A stretch of DNA of 64,000 nucleotides from Ceratobasidium sp. AG-K. Its lineage: Eukaryota > Basidiomycota > Agaricomycetes > Cantharellales > Ceratobasidiaceae. Location: the NCBI GenBank assembly GCA_037039685.1, contig JAWNGF010000005.1, forward strand, positions 2,170,001 to 2,234,000. Reading direction: 5' to 3'. Below the pieces are notes generated by a model. It did no database searches. It was not told the origin of the DNA and saw nothing but the letters and a program-made list of their open reading frames with translations. Shown piece after piece: positions 33,080-42,014 of the stretch (its first letter is position 1; each line of letters opens with the position of its first letter). The translations under genes and the position numbers were made by a program.

Positions 33080-34481
33080 TGGTAGCGTCAAAAGTGAAGC
33101 AGAAGAGGACCCAGTGAACGCTGTAAACGTTACTACCCCAACAATGGCATCGACCGACGCTTACCTTAGTAAGAAAACCTACGAGATTCCGCTCTTGAAG
33201 GACGACGGATCCAACTACGATTCGTGGAAATTCCGCCAAACGATGGTCCTACGCATACGAGGACTGCTCAAAATCACTTATGGCACCGAAAGACAGCCTG
33301 AACCACTCACCGAGATCGATAAAAAGGACTCTGTCAAAGTGTCAGCCAATAAAACCGAAATCGAAAACTGGCAGAAACGAGACGATGATGCATTCGCTCA
33401 AATTACCTTGAACATGGAAGACGGAGCGATGGCCGACGTGAGGGAGACGACATCGGCGCACGAGGCGTGGACGAAAGTTGTCGAGCGCTGGGAAGGGAAA
33501 GGAATGCAGTCGCTTTCTTTCTGCTATAAGCAACTCATGAGCGCGAAAATCGAGGAGGAAGAAAACTTATCTGCTGGTTTCAATCGCATCCGATCGATTG
33601 CCTCGAAAATGAAGACCCTCGGCGAGCCCGTTACCGACCTACTGCTTGCCCAAGTCTTCATGAATGCGCTCCCCCCGTCCTATGCGATTGTCAGTACGAT
33701 CCTCCAGACATCCACCCAGACCGGACTCATTACCTCGGAAATGGTCACAAATGCCGCCTTTACTGAAGAGGAACGACGGAAGACAGGCGACGGACTCACT
33801 GCGATGTATGCTCAAGCTCCCAAGCCGAAATCCAAGAAACCGAGCGATCCGAAAGGGAAGAAAAAGGCGAAAGGCCCCTTATGCGATAACTGCGCCAAGC
33901 CCGGGCACACCAAGAAGGAATGCTGGGCGAAAGGAGGCGGAGCCGAAGGGACTGGACCGCACCAAAAGCGACGAGCCGCTAAGTCAAACGAGCCGAAACC
34001 GAGCGAATCGAGTACTGCACCTAAAACCGAGTCAGCCAAAGTGGCTCTGACACCCGCTGAACCCGAGGATATGCCGTTGCTATATGCGATGCCGGCCGTG
34101 GACGATCCGTCTGCCCGAGACACGTGGCTGCTCGACTCTGGCGCGTCAAAACATATGACTCAAAATCGAGCATGGTTCTCGACTTACCAGCCATTGGTAC
34201 CACCAATCCCAGTTCGAGTGGGCGACGGGAACCTGACTAATGCGACGGGAATCGGCCGTGTGCTGCTTACGCTATGCAACGAAGCCCGTCAGGAGACCGA
34301 AATGTTCATTGACGGTGTACTACACGTACCGGGACTGCATGCAAGCCTCATGTCGGTCAAACAGCTTGCCAAAACTGGCACCTTCGTTCTATTTGGCAAC
34401 AAGGATGCCAGGCTCCTCGAGGACAAGGGCCGTGGACCCGAGATCGGCTATGCACGCGAGTTAGGTGTCAAGCTTTACTGA
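33072..34481 (+). CDS. copia Gag and protease, ends at an in-frame TGA
   Basis: Gag region with the UBN2-like segment (NYDSWKFRQTMVLRIRGLL, KVVERWEGKGMQSL), then the CCHC zinc knuckle CDNCAKPGHTKKECW near 33880-33925, then the aspartic protease with catalytic WLLDSGASKHMT. The first ATG is 33072. Reading stops at TGA 34479-34481, in the linker before the GAG-pre-integrase domain; the same frame then stays open for 972 more codons. The base context is TGA CTA, a known leaky stop context. A CGA to TGA mutation is the simpler alternative. Confidence 0.9.
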   Translation: MSPGSVKSEAEEDPVNAVNVTTPTMASTDAYLSKKTYEIPLLKDDGSNYDSWKFRQTMVLRIRGLLKITYGTERQPEPLTEIDKKDSVKVSANKTEIENWQKRDDDAFAQITLNMEDGAMADVRETTSAHEAWTKVVERWEGKGMQSLSFCYKQLMSAKIEEEENLSAGFNRIRSIASKMKTLGEPVTDLLLAQVFMNALPPSYAIVSTILQTSTQTGLITSEMVTNAAFTEEERRKTGDGLTAMYAQAPKPKSKKPSDPKGKKKAKGPLCDNCAKPGHTKKECWAKGGGAEGTGPHQKRRAAKSNEPKPSESSTAPKTESAKVALTPAEPEDMPLLYAMPAVDDPSARDTWLLDSGASKHMTQNRAWFSTYQPLVPPIPVRVGDGNLTNATGIGRVLLTLCNEARQETEMFIDGVLHVPGLHASLMSVKQLAKTGTFVLFGNKDARLLEDKGRGPEIGYARELGVKLY

Positions 34482-37400
34482 CTAAATGCGCGAGTTAAAC
34501 ATGCCGAACCAACCGCTCACCTTGCCACTGTCGAGCCGGAGGGCCTGAACGATAAGGACGACCTAGAAGCAAACGAGTTCATCGCATATACCGCCAGTCA
34601 CATCGCTCGAGCCGACCTACATACCTGGCATCGCCGCCTAGGCCACATAAACTACAAATACGTGCTGGATATGGTCAGAAAAGGCGCCGTTCAAGGAATG
34701 GATATTGTAGGAAGTCGCTTACCGCCGCAATCAAAATGCGAGCCGTGCCTCAAGGGCAAACAGACTTGTGCCCCGTTTCCGACGTCAACAAATCGAGCGT
34801 CTGACGTACTCGAGCTACTCCATAGCGACCTACACGGGCCTGTCGCTGTTCAAGCGATTCAAGGCTATCAGTACTTTGCCGTCACAATCGATGATAAGTC
34901 CCGCAAAATGTTCGTGCACTTACTTAAGCACAAGAACGAATACGCGATGCACTTCAAAGAGCTAAAAGCGTCAGCAGAGAATCAAACGGGCAAGCGAATC
35001 AAGCACTTACGAACCGATGGCGGAGGCGAATACGCATCGAACGCATTCGAAGCGTGGCTCAAGTCGCACGGAATCGAACACCAAAAGACCGAGGCGGACT
35101 CATCGGCCAGCAATGGCGTTGCAGAGCGAGCGATTCGCACATTAAACGACAGCCAACGGACAATGCGAGCAGATGCAGACTTACCCGACAAGTTCTGGGG
35201 GTTTGCCATCGTCCATGCCGCATACATCTGGAATGTGACGCCGAAACGGTCGCTTGACGGCAAAACCCCGGACAAGGTATTCACGGGCAAGTTACCCGAT
35301 GTCTCCCGAATCCAAACTTTTGGCTGCAAGGCATGGGTTCGAGTACCCGATGGCCAACGTACCAAGCTGCAGGCAAGATCGCTCGAATGCACTTACCTCG
35401 GATTCGCTCCAGGTCGCAAGGCGCACATGCTTATCCAGCGCCCGATTGGTCGCGTAATCACCTCACGCGACGTTGTATTCGATGAAGGAGGCAAAACCCG
35501 ACAGCGAGTGATCATCGAGGACTTCGAGGACGAGTTCCCAGAGCAAGTGGGCGATCAAGAACGCCAAGAGCCAATGCCTGAGGTTGCCGTCGAGTCAGAA
35601 ACCGAGCCAGAGCGCCAAGAGTCAGTAAACGAGCAAGAATCCGAGTCCGAGTCCGAGCCAGAAGAGTCGAATAGCGAGCCCGAGATTGAGCCGGCAAGCG
35701 ATTCCCCCGTCGTGCCAGAGCCGCCAGTAACTCAGCCCGAGCCTCCACGTCGATCAGGTCGAGTTACGAGACCGCCGACACGATACGGAGCTGAAGTGGG
35801 CGCGCAGAACAAGACTGCCACGCGAGCCGATAAGCCAACGACCGAGAGCGCCATGAATGCGCTAATTGAGCATCCCCCCGACACCTATGCCGAAGCGATG
35901 GCGCGTCCAGACGCCAATCTATGGCTCGAGGCGATGATCGAGGAGATAAAGTCGATTACCAAGCACAAAGTTTGGAAACCGGCCGATAGACCGAGCCACA
36001 AGCGAGTTATCAAATGTCGATGGGTGTATGCATACAAGCGCGATGTCGATGGCGAAATCCTCAAGTACAAGGCTAGACTCGTCGCCAAGGGATTCCTGCA
36101 GGCTCCAGGTGTCGATTATGTCGAGATATCGTCGCCAGTAGCCGCATCAGACGCATATAGGGTGCTTTTCAGCATCGTCGCGAGTGAAGACCTCGAGTTA
36201 CTTCAACTCGACATCAAGACTGCGTTCCTGCATGGCGTTGTCGAGGAGGAGCTCTATATGGAGCAACCCGAGGGGTTTGCCGAAGGCAATCATGTCTGGC
36301 AACTCGTTAAGGCGTTATATGGTCTGAAACAAGCCGCCCGAGCGTTTTACCTTCGACTTAAAGAGGTTCTTGAGGCGATCGGATTCACACGGACCGAAAG
36401 CGATCACGCCGTATTCATTCAACGTGATGGCGATAACTTGGCAATAATTTTAGCTCATGTGGACAACATGCTACTCGCTGGTAAACCTCTTTCATTTCTG
36501 GAGGAAATCAAGTCGAAAATGCGCAAATCATTCGATATTGTCGATCTAGGTGAGGCACGCATATTCGTTGGTGTCGAAATCGAGCGAAATCGCGAAGCTG
36601 GCACACTCAAGATTTGTCAAAAGCGATATATTAGCGATATACTAGCTCGATTCAGCATGACCGAGGCCAAACCGTGGGACACGCCAATGGCAGAGACCCC
36701 AAACCTGCCCAAACTCGATGCTCCTACTGTCAATCGAACGCTTTATCAGCGTGGTGTCGGATCGCTCATGTATGCGATGATTTCGACCCGTCCCGATATC
36801 GCTTTTGCGACTGGTTTGCTTGCCCAACACGCCGCTAATCCTGGCGACGAGCATTGGTCAGCTTTCAAGCGAGTTTTGCGGTACCTACAAGGCACGAAGG
36901 CACTTGGGATCGTATTTGAACGATCGAAATCGTCCGACCCGATCGGATACGTTGACTCTGACTACGCTGGCGATCCGAATACAAGCCAATCGACTACCGG
37001 CTGGATCTTCCAACGTGCCGGAGGGAGCGTCGCTTGGTCATCCCGTAAGCAACCAACAGTTTCCTTATCAAGTACCAAGGCCGAATACGTCGCCGCTGCG
37101 AGCGCTGCCCGCCAATTGATTTGGCTTCGTCAATTCCTTGATGAACTCGGATTTTTGTCCAAAGGTCCGACAACCTTGCTTACCGACAATCAATCGAGTA
37201 TTGCATTGGCCAAAAACCCCGTAAATCATCAAAATACGAAGCATATACGAGTCAAACATCATTTCATTCGAGAAGTGATCGCTCTTCGCGAGGTCGATCT
37301 CAAATTTATTCCGACCGACCAACAGGTCGCCGATGCGCTTACCAAACCACTCGGACGCGTCAAATTCCCCGGCTTCATTGCTGGGATGGGAATGTTTTGA
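34482..37400 (+). CDS. copia integrase, reverse transcriptase and RNase H (same frame, after the TGA)
   Basis: GAG-pre-integrase HHCC (LHTWHRRLGHINYKYV, CEPCLKGKQTC), integrase core with the catalytic acids in LLHSDLHGP, IDDKSRKMFVH and SSASNGVAERAIRT. A Glu/Ser/Pro-rich spacer follows, then the reverse transcriptase (KCRWVYAYKRDVDG, QLDIKTAFLHG, ALYGLKQAARAFY). The usual Y/HVDD active-site pair reads AHVDNMLLAG, so the second Asp is Asn. RNase H follows (GYVDSDYAGDP, SSTKAEYVAA, HIRVKHHFIRE) to TGA at 37398-37400. No independent start is expected; the downstream part would depend on readthrough or represents a mutated single ORF. Confidence 0.9.
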   Translation, partial: LNARVKHAEPTAHLATVEPEGLNDKDDLEANEFIAYTASHIARADLHTWHRRLGHINYKYVLDMVRKGAVQGMDIVGSRLPPQSKCEPCLKGKQTCAPFPTSTNRASDVLELLHSDLHGPVAVQAIQGYQYFAVTIDDKSRKMFVHLLKHKNEYAMHFKELKASAENQTGKRIKHLRTDGGGEYASNAFEAWLKSHGIEHQKTEADSSASNGVAERAIRTLNDSQRTMRADADLPDKFWGFAIVHAAYIWNVTPKRSLDGKTPDKVFTGKLPDVSRIQTFGCKAWVRVPDGQRTKLQARSLECTYLGFAPGRKAHMLIQRPIGRVITSRDVVFDEGGKTRQRVIIEDFEDEFPEQVGDQERQEPMPEVAVESETEPERQESVNEQESESESEPEESNSEPEIEPASDSPVVPEPPVTQPEPPRRSGRVTRPPTRYGAEVGAQNKTATRADKPTTESAMNALIEHPPDTYAEAMARPDANLWLEAMIEEIKSITKHKVWKPADRPSHKRVIKCRWVYAYKRDVDGEILKYKARLVAKGFLQAPGVDYVEISSPVAASDAYRVLFSIVASEDLELLQLDIKTAFLHGVVEEELYMEQPEGFAEGNHVWQLVKALYGLKQAARAFYLRLKEVLEAIGFTRTESDHAVFIQRDGDNLAIILAHVDNMLLAGKPLSFLEEIKSKMRKSFDIVDLGEARIFVGVEIERNREAGTLKICQKRYISDILARFSMTEAKPWDTPMAETPNLPKLDAPTVNRTLYQRGVGSLMYAMISTRPDIAFATGLLAQHAANPGDEHWSAFKRVLRYLQGTKALGIVFERSKSSDPIGYVDSDYAGDPNTSQSTTGWIFQRAGGSVAWSSRKQPTVSLSSTKAEYVAAASAARQLIWLRQFLDELGFLSKGPTTLLTDNQSSIALAKNPVNHQNTKHIRVKHHFIREVIALREVDLKFIPTDQQVADALTKPLGRVKFPGFIAGMGMF

Positions 37401-37438
37401 AAATTTCTTTTCATTTTTCGTCTAATCCTGAGTGGGCG

Positions 37439-37706
37439 TGTTGAATATACAGTCTTATACGTAGATATATGCACATCACGTGATTGCGTTCCACATGGTC
37501 TCGAGCTTCGGAGAAAGTTTTCCTCAGTTCTCTACTCTCAAGTAGCACAAGCTGAGGTATAGTTTAGATGTTTCTTTTCATTTTCTATTACTTATATTAC
37601 CTGTAGATACACGATTATCTAGGTATATATATACAAGTTCTCTACTCTCAAGTAGCATGAGCTGAGATACACGATTATCTAGCCCGGCACTGCGCATATC
37701 GCAACA
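37439..37706 (+). repeat. copia 3' LTR
   Basis: 268 bp, 264 identical to the left LTR. It is followed by the CCCTG duplication at 37707-37711, after which NLR-CD sequence resumes. Confidence 0.95.
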
Positions 37707-38156
37707 CCCTGTAGCCCTATCAACCCCTTCATGCATCTTGTGTGGCAGAGAGCTATGGGACTGGACTCGTGCTAAAATGGTAGCATCGACACGTAGATGT
37801 GAGGGGTACTTTGCGACACGGGGTGAAACGCAAACTTGGTTACAAATCTCCATGCATCGTGTGCCAGTTGCCTCAGAGACTCCGAACATAGTTGACTCTA
37901 CGCAATATCAACGAGTGGTATCTTATGGACGAATCACTTACTCGACACCATTCCTCTGCCTGCTGCATCATCTCCACACTTGCGTGCATATTCTTTGTGA
38001 GGTTCATGACCTCCATCCAGAGCAATAGCCAAGCAGACAAGAAGTCATCCATCCGCTCGGCAATCTCAGTGGACTCCTTGGCATGCTTGAGGTGAGTTGT
38101 CCAGTACCGGCATGCATAGGACGTCTCTGAAGAAATTGCATTCTTCACACGCTGGC
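37707..38156 (-). pseudogene. NLR-CD, middle part between the two retrotransposons
   Basis: Reading leftwards from the gypsy boundary: RVKNAISSETSYACRYWTT, ERMDDFLSAWLLLWMEVMNL, MMQQAEEWCR, a 40-odd nt intron, then QLCSESLRQLAHDAWRF-like sequence up to the WD linker, as in NLR-B. A TGG codon of the paralogues is TAG here (37772-37774), so the frame carries a second nonsense change. It is bounded on one side by CCCTG (copia duplication) and on the other by CTGGC (38152-38156, gypsy duplication). Confidence 0.85.
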
Positions 38157-38570
38157 TGTCCCGACTTGGGTCAATTAGGTATGTAAGAGTTAAGGGGTTC
38201 GACTTAAACAAGTCTTTGAACCCAAGGAGTGGTGATAGTAATAGGATTTGAATTAGGCAAGTCCTAGTGGAGAGGAGGTCAAGCCTTGTCGTTAACTGGC
38301 TTGACCTCTGGGTTTATATACACGTGAGAACAAGGCCACGTCATCATCTATCAGTGTGGGAAAGCCAAGTACAACCGATGATAAGCGAGATAAGAGGTAT
38401 GACTCGACATTCTGGAAGTTCCGGAAGTATCACCAATATCAAATGAAAAGACAAATACATCACATGATACAAGTTAAGCGCCAGAGGACAATTGTACCAA
38501 AAAAGGAAAGTGTTCGGAAAAAAAGATATTAAATCAGAATAAAATGTCTGAGCTTAGTCAGCTCATGACA
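38157..38570 (-). repeat. gypsy 3' LTR
   Basis: 414 bp, identical to the 5' LTR except AG instead of CG context in GCCAAGTAC (right copy GCCGAGTAC). Confidence 0.95.
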
Positions 38571-38582
38571 TTACCCCCTCCT
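38571..38582 (-). other. gypsy polypurine tract
   Basis: On the minus strand AGGAGGGGGTAA sits between the Pol stop codon (38581-38583) and the 3' LTR, the expected plus-strand primer position. Confidence 0.8.
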
Positions 38583-41500
38583 AAGGGCCTGGCGCGGTGG
38601 GATGGAGTTTGTGAAATTTATCAACTAGTTCAGGAGCGTTCTTGAGATCTTCCTTTGACTGCCAAGAGTTGTCTGCATGAGAGTACCCTTTCCATTTAAC
38701 ATAATAGTGGAGTTGGCGACGGATTTTCTTGGAATTAAGGATCTCTTCAACCTCCCATTCTTCTTCTCCATCTTGTGTAACAATAGGGGGTGGTTGAGCA
38801 GGTTTGCGGCCGTGGGGATCAGAGTGGAATTTCTTGAGCAGCATGACATGGAAGACAGGATGAACTTTCATTGATTTTGGTAACTCCAGTCTAAAGGCGT
38901 GAGTCCCTATTTTTTCCAGTACCTTGTAGGGGCCTAAAACTTTGTGAGAGAGTTTTACTGAGGGTCTGTCTGTGGATATGTTTTGATGATTAAGCCAGAC
39001 TTTATCTCCAGGGTTTATCTCTTCTGGTTCTTTGGCTCCTTTATCAAAGTAGTGTTTGTAGGACTGATTTGCTAGGATGAGGGCGGCTTTGACTTCGTCA
39101 TATCCTTTCAGCAGGAATTCCGCATGGGCATCAGCTTCAGGAACAGTATAGTCTGATTCTTCCCCGATGTTCATTCTAGGGTTAAAACCTTGGCAGATTT
39201 GGAAAGGGGTTTTGCCCGTGGATGCTTGGATTCCATTGTTGTACGCAAATTCTGCCATAGGGAGCAGGGCTACCCAGTCGTTTTGCCTATGGTTGACAAA
39301 AGCTCTGATAAAGATTTCAACCACTTGGTTTGCTCGTTCTGACTGTCCGTCTGTCCTTGGATGGTACGCTGTGCTGAAGGTAGGTTTTACGTCTAACCGT
39401 TTGTACATATGCCTAATGAACTTCAAGTTGAAAGTGGATCCTCTATCCGAGACTGTTGCCTTTGGAGTGCCGTGAAGTTTCCAAATGTTTGCGACAAAAA
39501 TGTTGGCTATGTCTACTGCTGTGGCCGTTGATTTGCAAGGGAGATAGTGTGCCATCTTGGAGAACCGATCTACTACTGTTAAGATTGCGTCATATCCTTC
39601 TGATTCTGGGAGCCCTACAATCATGTCATAGGAGATCTCTTCCCAAGGTCTCTCAGGAATATGTAAAGGACGCAGTAATCCTGTGGGGAGTTGGTTCGAT
39701 GGTTTAACTCGAATGCATGTTTCGCAGTGTGACACATAAGAGTTGACAAATTTCTTCATGGTTGGCCAGTAGTAAGTTCTGGAAACCAATTCTAATGTTC
39801 TTGCTTGTCCAGGATGCCCAGCTGTAATATTGTCATGGCGCGATTCCAATATCAGGTTTCTGACAGTTTTATCCTTAGGAACAAAGATCTTTCCTTTGAA
39901 CATTAGGAGTCCTTCTCTGTATTCCCAATCTTTGACTTTTTCTCCGTTTCTCAGTTTATTGTGGGCTTCCTCTAATCTGGGATCTTTGAGGATTGCTTCT
40001 CTGATTAGATCGTTGATTTCTTGGTCGGGAGTAATAGCCGAAATAAAAATGTCTGGTTTGAGGAGAACTTGGTTCTCTACCCCCCCCAAAGGTTCTAGGT
40101 TGTATCGTCTTGAGAGAATGTCTGCTTTTCTGTTTTGGCTTCCTGGTCTGTACAAGATTTGGAAGTTGAAGTCTACCAAGAAATTCATCCAGCAGATTTG
40201 GCGTTGATTTAATTGCTTGGATGATGAGAAGTATTCCAAATTTTTGTGATCTGTTATTACTTGAACAGCTCTTTCTGTGCCTTGAAGTAGGTGCCGCCAT
40301 TCTTTGAAAGCTCTAATTATTGCCAATAGTTCTTTGTCGAAAATGTCATAGTTTCGTTCAGCCGGATTTAGTGATTTAGAAAGAAAAGCTACAGGGTGTA
40401 GTTTCCCTTCTTCATCCCTCTGAGATAGAACTGCTCCTGTAGCAAATCCCGACGCGTCTGTTTCGAGGAAAAATTCCTTATTCTGATCGGGCTGCATCAT
40501 TACAGGTGCCACTTTAAGAGCTTCTTTTAGTGCATTCATGGCCTCTTGTTCTTTGCTTGTCCACTGCCACTTTTGATCCTTTTTAAGTAGGTTGTACAGA
40601 GGTCTGGCTTTGCCGGCAAAGTCTTGAATGAATCTTCGATAGAAATTGACGAATCCTAGGAATTCTTGAACTTGTTTGACGTTTTTGGGAGCTTTCCAGT
40701 TCATAGCCGCCGTGACCTTTTCCTGATCCGTTTCGATTCCTTTATTGGAAATGACCAATCCTACCCAGTCCAGTTTGGTCTGGTGGAATTTGCATTTCCT
40801 CAATTTCGCGACCAGCTTGTGTTCCCTTAGTCTTCTTAGCACCTCTTTCACGTGTCCTGGGTGATCTTCAACTCGTTTGGAAAAAACAAAGATATCATCA
40901 ATGTATACGAGTACAAAAACCCCCATAATGTCCCTGAATATAGAGTTCATTAGGGACTGGAAGCTTGATGGGGCGTTTTTGAGACCGAAGGGCATGACTT
41001 TCCATTCGTACATGCCGTATTGAGTCTTGAATGCTGTTTTCCATTCATGGCCTGCTGCTATTCGGGTTTGATGGAATCCTTGTGCCAAGTCTAGAGTGGT
41101 GCCAATGACAAATCCTTCCAAGGCCCTTAACCATTGATCCAATAGAGGTATTCCACTCGCGTTGAATTTGCATAGCGAATTCACATATCTGTAGTCAACG
41201 CAAAAGCGTAATTCTGGGTTGTTTGGATCTTCTGGATGTGGTTTTTTGACAAACAAAACCGGGGAAGCCAAAGGCGACTTAGAAATCTGAATGTGTCCCC
41301 TTCGGATAAGGGTTTCTAGTACTTTCTTCATTTCTTTGTCCTCAGCTGGGGATGTTTTGTAAATAGGGCCATGCTTTAGTTTAGCTTCTGGTAAGAGGTC
41401 GAGCGTAATGTCAGTTGGCCTGTGAGGTGGGAGTTCTTCTAATCTGGACTCGTCGAACACATCCGCGAACTCCTTGTATTCCTCTGGTAATGTAGTTTCT

Positions 41501-41979
41501 GCTGCGATTTGGAGCGTAGATGGGACTTCTAGGCAGTTTTTTGAGCAGAATTCGCTTGTGTATGCAATTGTCCTATTTTTCCAATTAATTTGTGGGTTAT
41601 GTTTCTTGAGCCATGACATCCCGAGTACGATAGGGTGTCTTCCAATGTTTGTAACATGACATTCTATTTCGCTGGAATGTGTTCCCATGACAAGTTGAAA
41701 TTTGGTATAGTGGGTGACTTTTCCAGACGAGACTTCTCGTCCGTCTATGACTCGCAGGGTCTTGGGTTTTTCGTGTTGGAAAAAGGGAAGGTTTGCCTCT
41801 TTTGCTAGGGAAGGGTTGATGAAACAGGAGGTTGCGCCGCAGTCAAGAAGTGCTTGTCCAGAAAATCTTTTTGATCTATTAACTGACTTAGAATCAGGAG
41901 CCGTAGCTAGTGGATGAGCAGTGAAATCAAGGTATAATTGGTTTTCATTTGATATTGACATGATTTCTAGTTCATCCAT
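38581..41979 (-). CDS. gypsy Pol: protease, reverse transcriptase, RNase H, integrase, chromodomain
   Basis: 1,132 codons from ATG 41979. Protease with LLDCGATSCFI (DCG in place of DSG). Reverse transcriptase with FVKKPHP, LRFCVDYRYVN and the active site VLVYIDDIFVFS. RNase H with FLETDASGFATGAVLS. Integrase with the HHCC zinc finger (GHPGQARTLELV, HCETCIRVK) and catalytic segments SYDMIVGLP, VVDRFSKMAHYLP, TDGQSERANQVVE. A chromodomain ends the protein (EEWEVEEILNSKKI, YYVKWKGYSHADNSW). It begins 35 nt after the Gag stop in a different frame, so it would need reinitiation or a separate message. No internal stop is present. Confidence 0.95.
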   Translation of the reverse strand: MDELEIMSISNENQLYLDFTAHPLATAPDSKSVNRSKRFSGQALLDCGATSCFINPSLAKEANLPFFQHEKPKTLRVIDGREVSSGKVTHYTKFQLVMGTHSSEIECHVTNIGRHPIVLGMSWLKKHNPQINWKNRTIAYTSEFCSKNCLEVPSTLQIAAETTLPEEYKEFADVFDESRLEELPPHRPTDITLDLLPEAKLKHGPIYKTSPAEDKEMKKVLETLIRRGHIQISKSPLASPVLFVKKPHPEDPNNPELRFCVDYRYVNSLCKFNASGIPLLDQWLRALEGFVIGTTLDLAQGFHQTRIAAGHEWKTAFKTQYGMYEWKVMPFGLKNAPSSFQSLMNSIFRDIMGVFVLVYIDDIFVFSKRVEDHPGHVKEVLRRLREHKLVAKLRKCKFHQTKLDWVGLVISNKGIETDQEKVTAAMNWKAPKNVKQVQEFLGFVNFYRRFIQDFAGKARPLYNLLKKDQKWQWTSKEQEAMNALKEALKVAPVMMQPDQNKEFFLETDASGFATGAVLSQRDEEGKLHPVAFLSKSLNPAERNYDIFDKELLAIIRAFKEWRHLLQGTERAVQVITDHKNLEYFSSSKQLNQRQICWMNFLVDFNFQILYRPGSQNRKADILSRRYNLEPLGGVENQVLLKPDIFISAITPDQEINDLIREAILKDPRLEEAHNKLRNGEKVKDWEYREGLLMFKGKIFVPKDKTVRNLILESRHDNITAGHPGQARTLELVSRTYYWPTMKKFVNSYVSHCETCIRVKPSNQLPTGLLRPLHIPERPWEEISYDMIVGLPESEGYDAILTVVDRFSKMAHYLPCKSTATAVDIANIFVANIWKLHGTPKATVSDRGSTFNLKFIRHMYKRLDVKPTFSTAYHPRTDGQSERANQVVEIFIRAFVNHRQNDWVALLPMAEFAYNNGIQASTGKTPFQICQGFNPRMNIGEESDYTVPEADAHAEFLLKGYDEVKAALILANQSYKHYFDKGAKEPEEINPGDKVWLNHQNISTDRPSVKLSHKVLGPYKVLEKIGTHAFRLELPKSMKVHPVFHVMLLKKFHSDPHGRKPAQPPPIVTQDGEEEWEVEEILNSKKIRRQLHYYVKWKGYSHADNSWQSKEDLKNAPELVDKFHKLHPTAPGP

Positions 41980-42014
41980 ATTACTAGCTAATATATCACC
42001 GAGTACTTGGCTCC

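Larger units (their letters stand above)
32800..37706 (+). mobile_element. full-length Ty1/copia LTR retrotransposon (4,907 bp)
   Basis: Bounded by 268 bp LTRs (32800-33067 and 37439-37706) that begin TGTTG and end CAACA, with a CCCTG target duplication. Internal order Gag, protease, integrase, reverse transcriptase, RNase H, the copia order. A PBS directly abuts the left LTR and a purine-rich TGAGTGGGCG precedes the right LTR. One in-frame TGA splits the polyprotein. The LTRs differ at 4 of 268 positions, so the insertion is older than that of the gypsy element nearby. Inserted in NLR-CD in the opposite orientation to the host gene. Confidence 0.95.

Noticed and set aside
37873..38211. Reading the NLR fragment as a separate gene running into the gypsy LTR
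   Set aside because: The first codons of that frame come from LTR sequence; the target duplication at 38152-38156 marks the true boundary.
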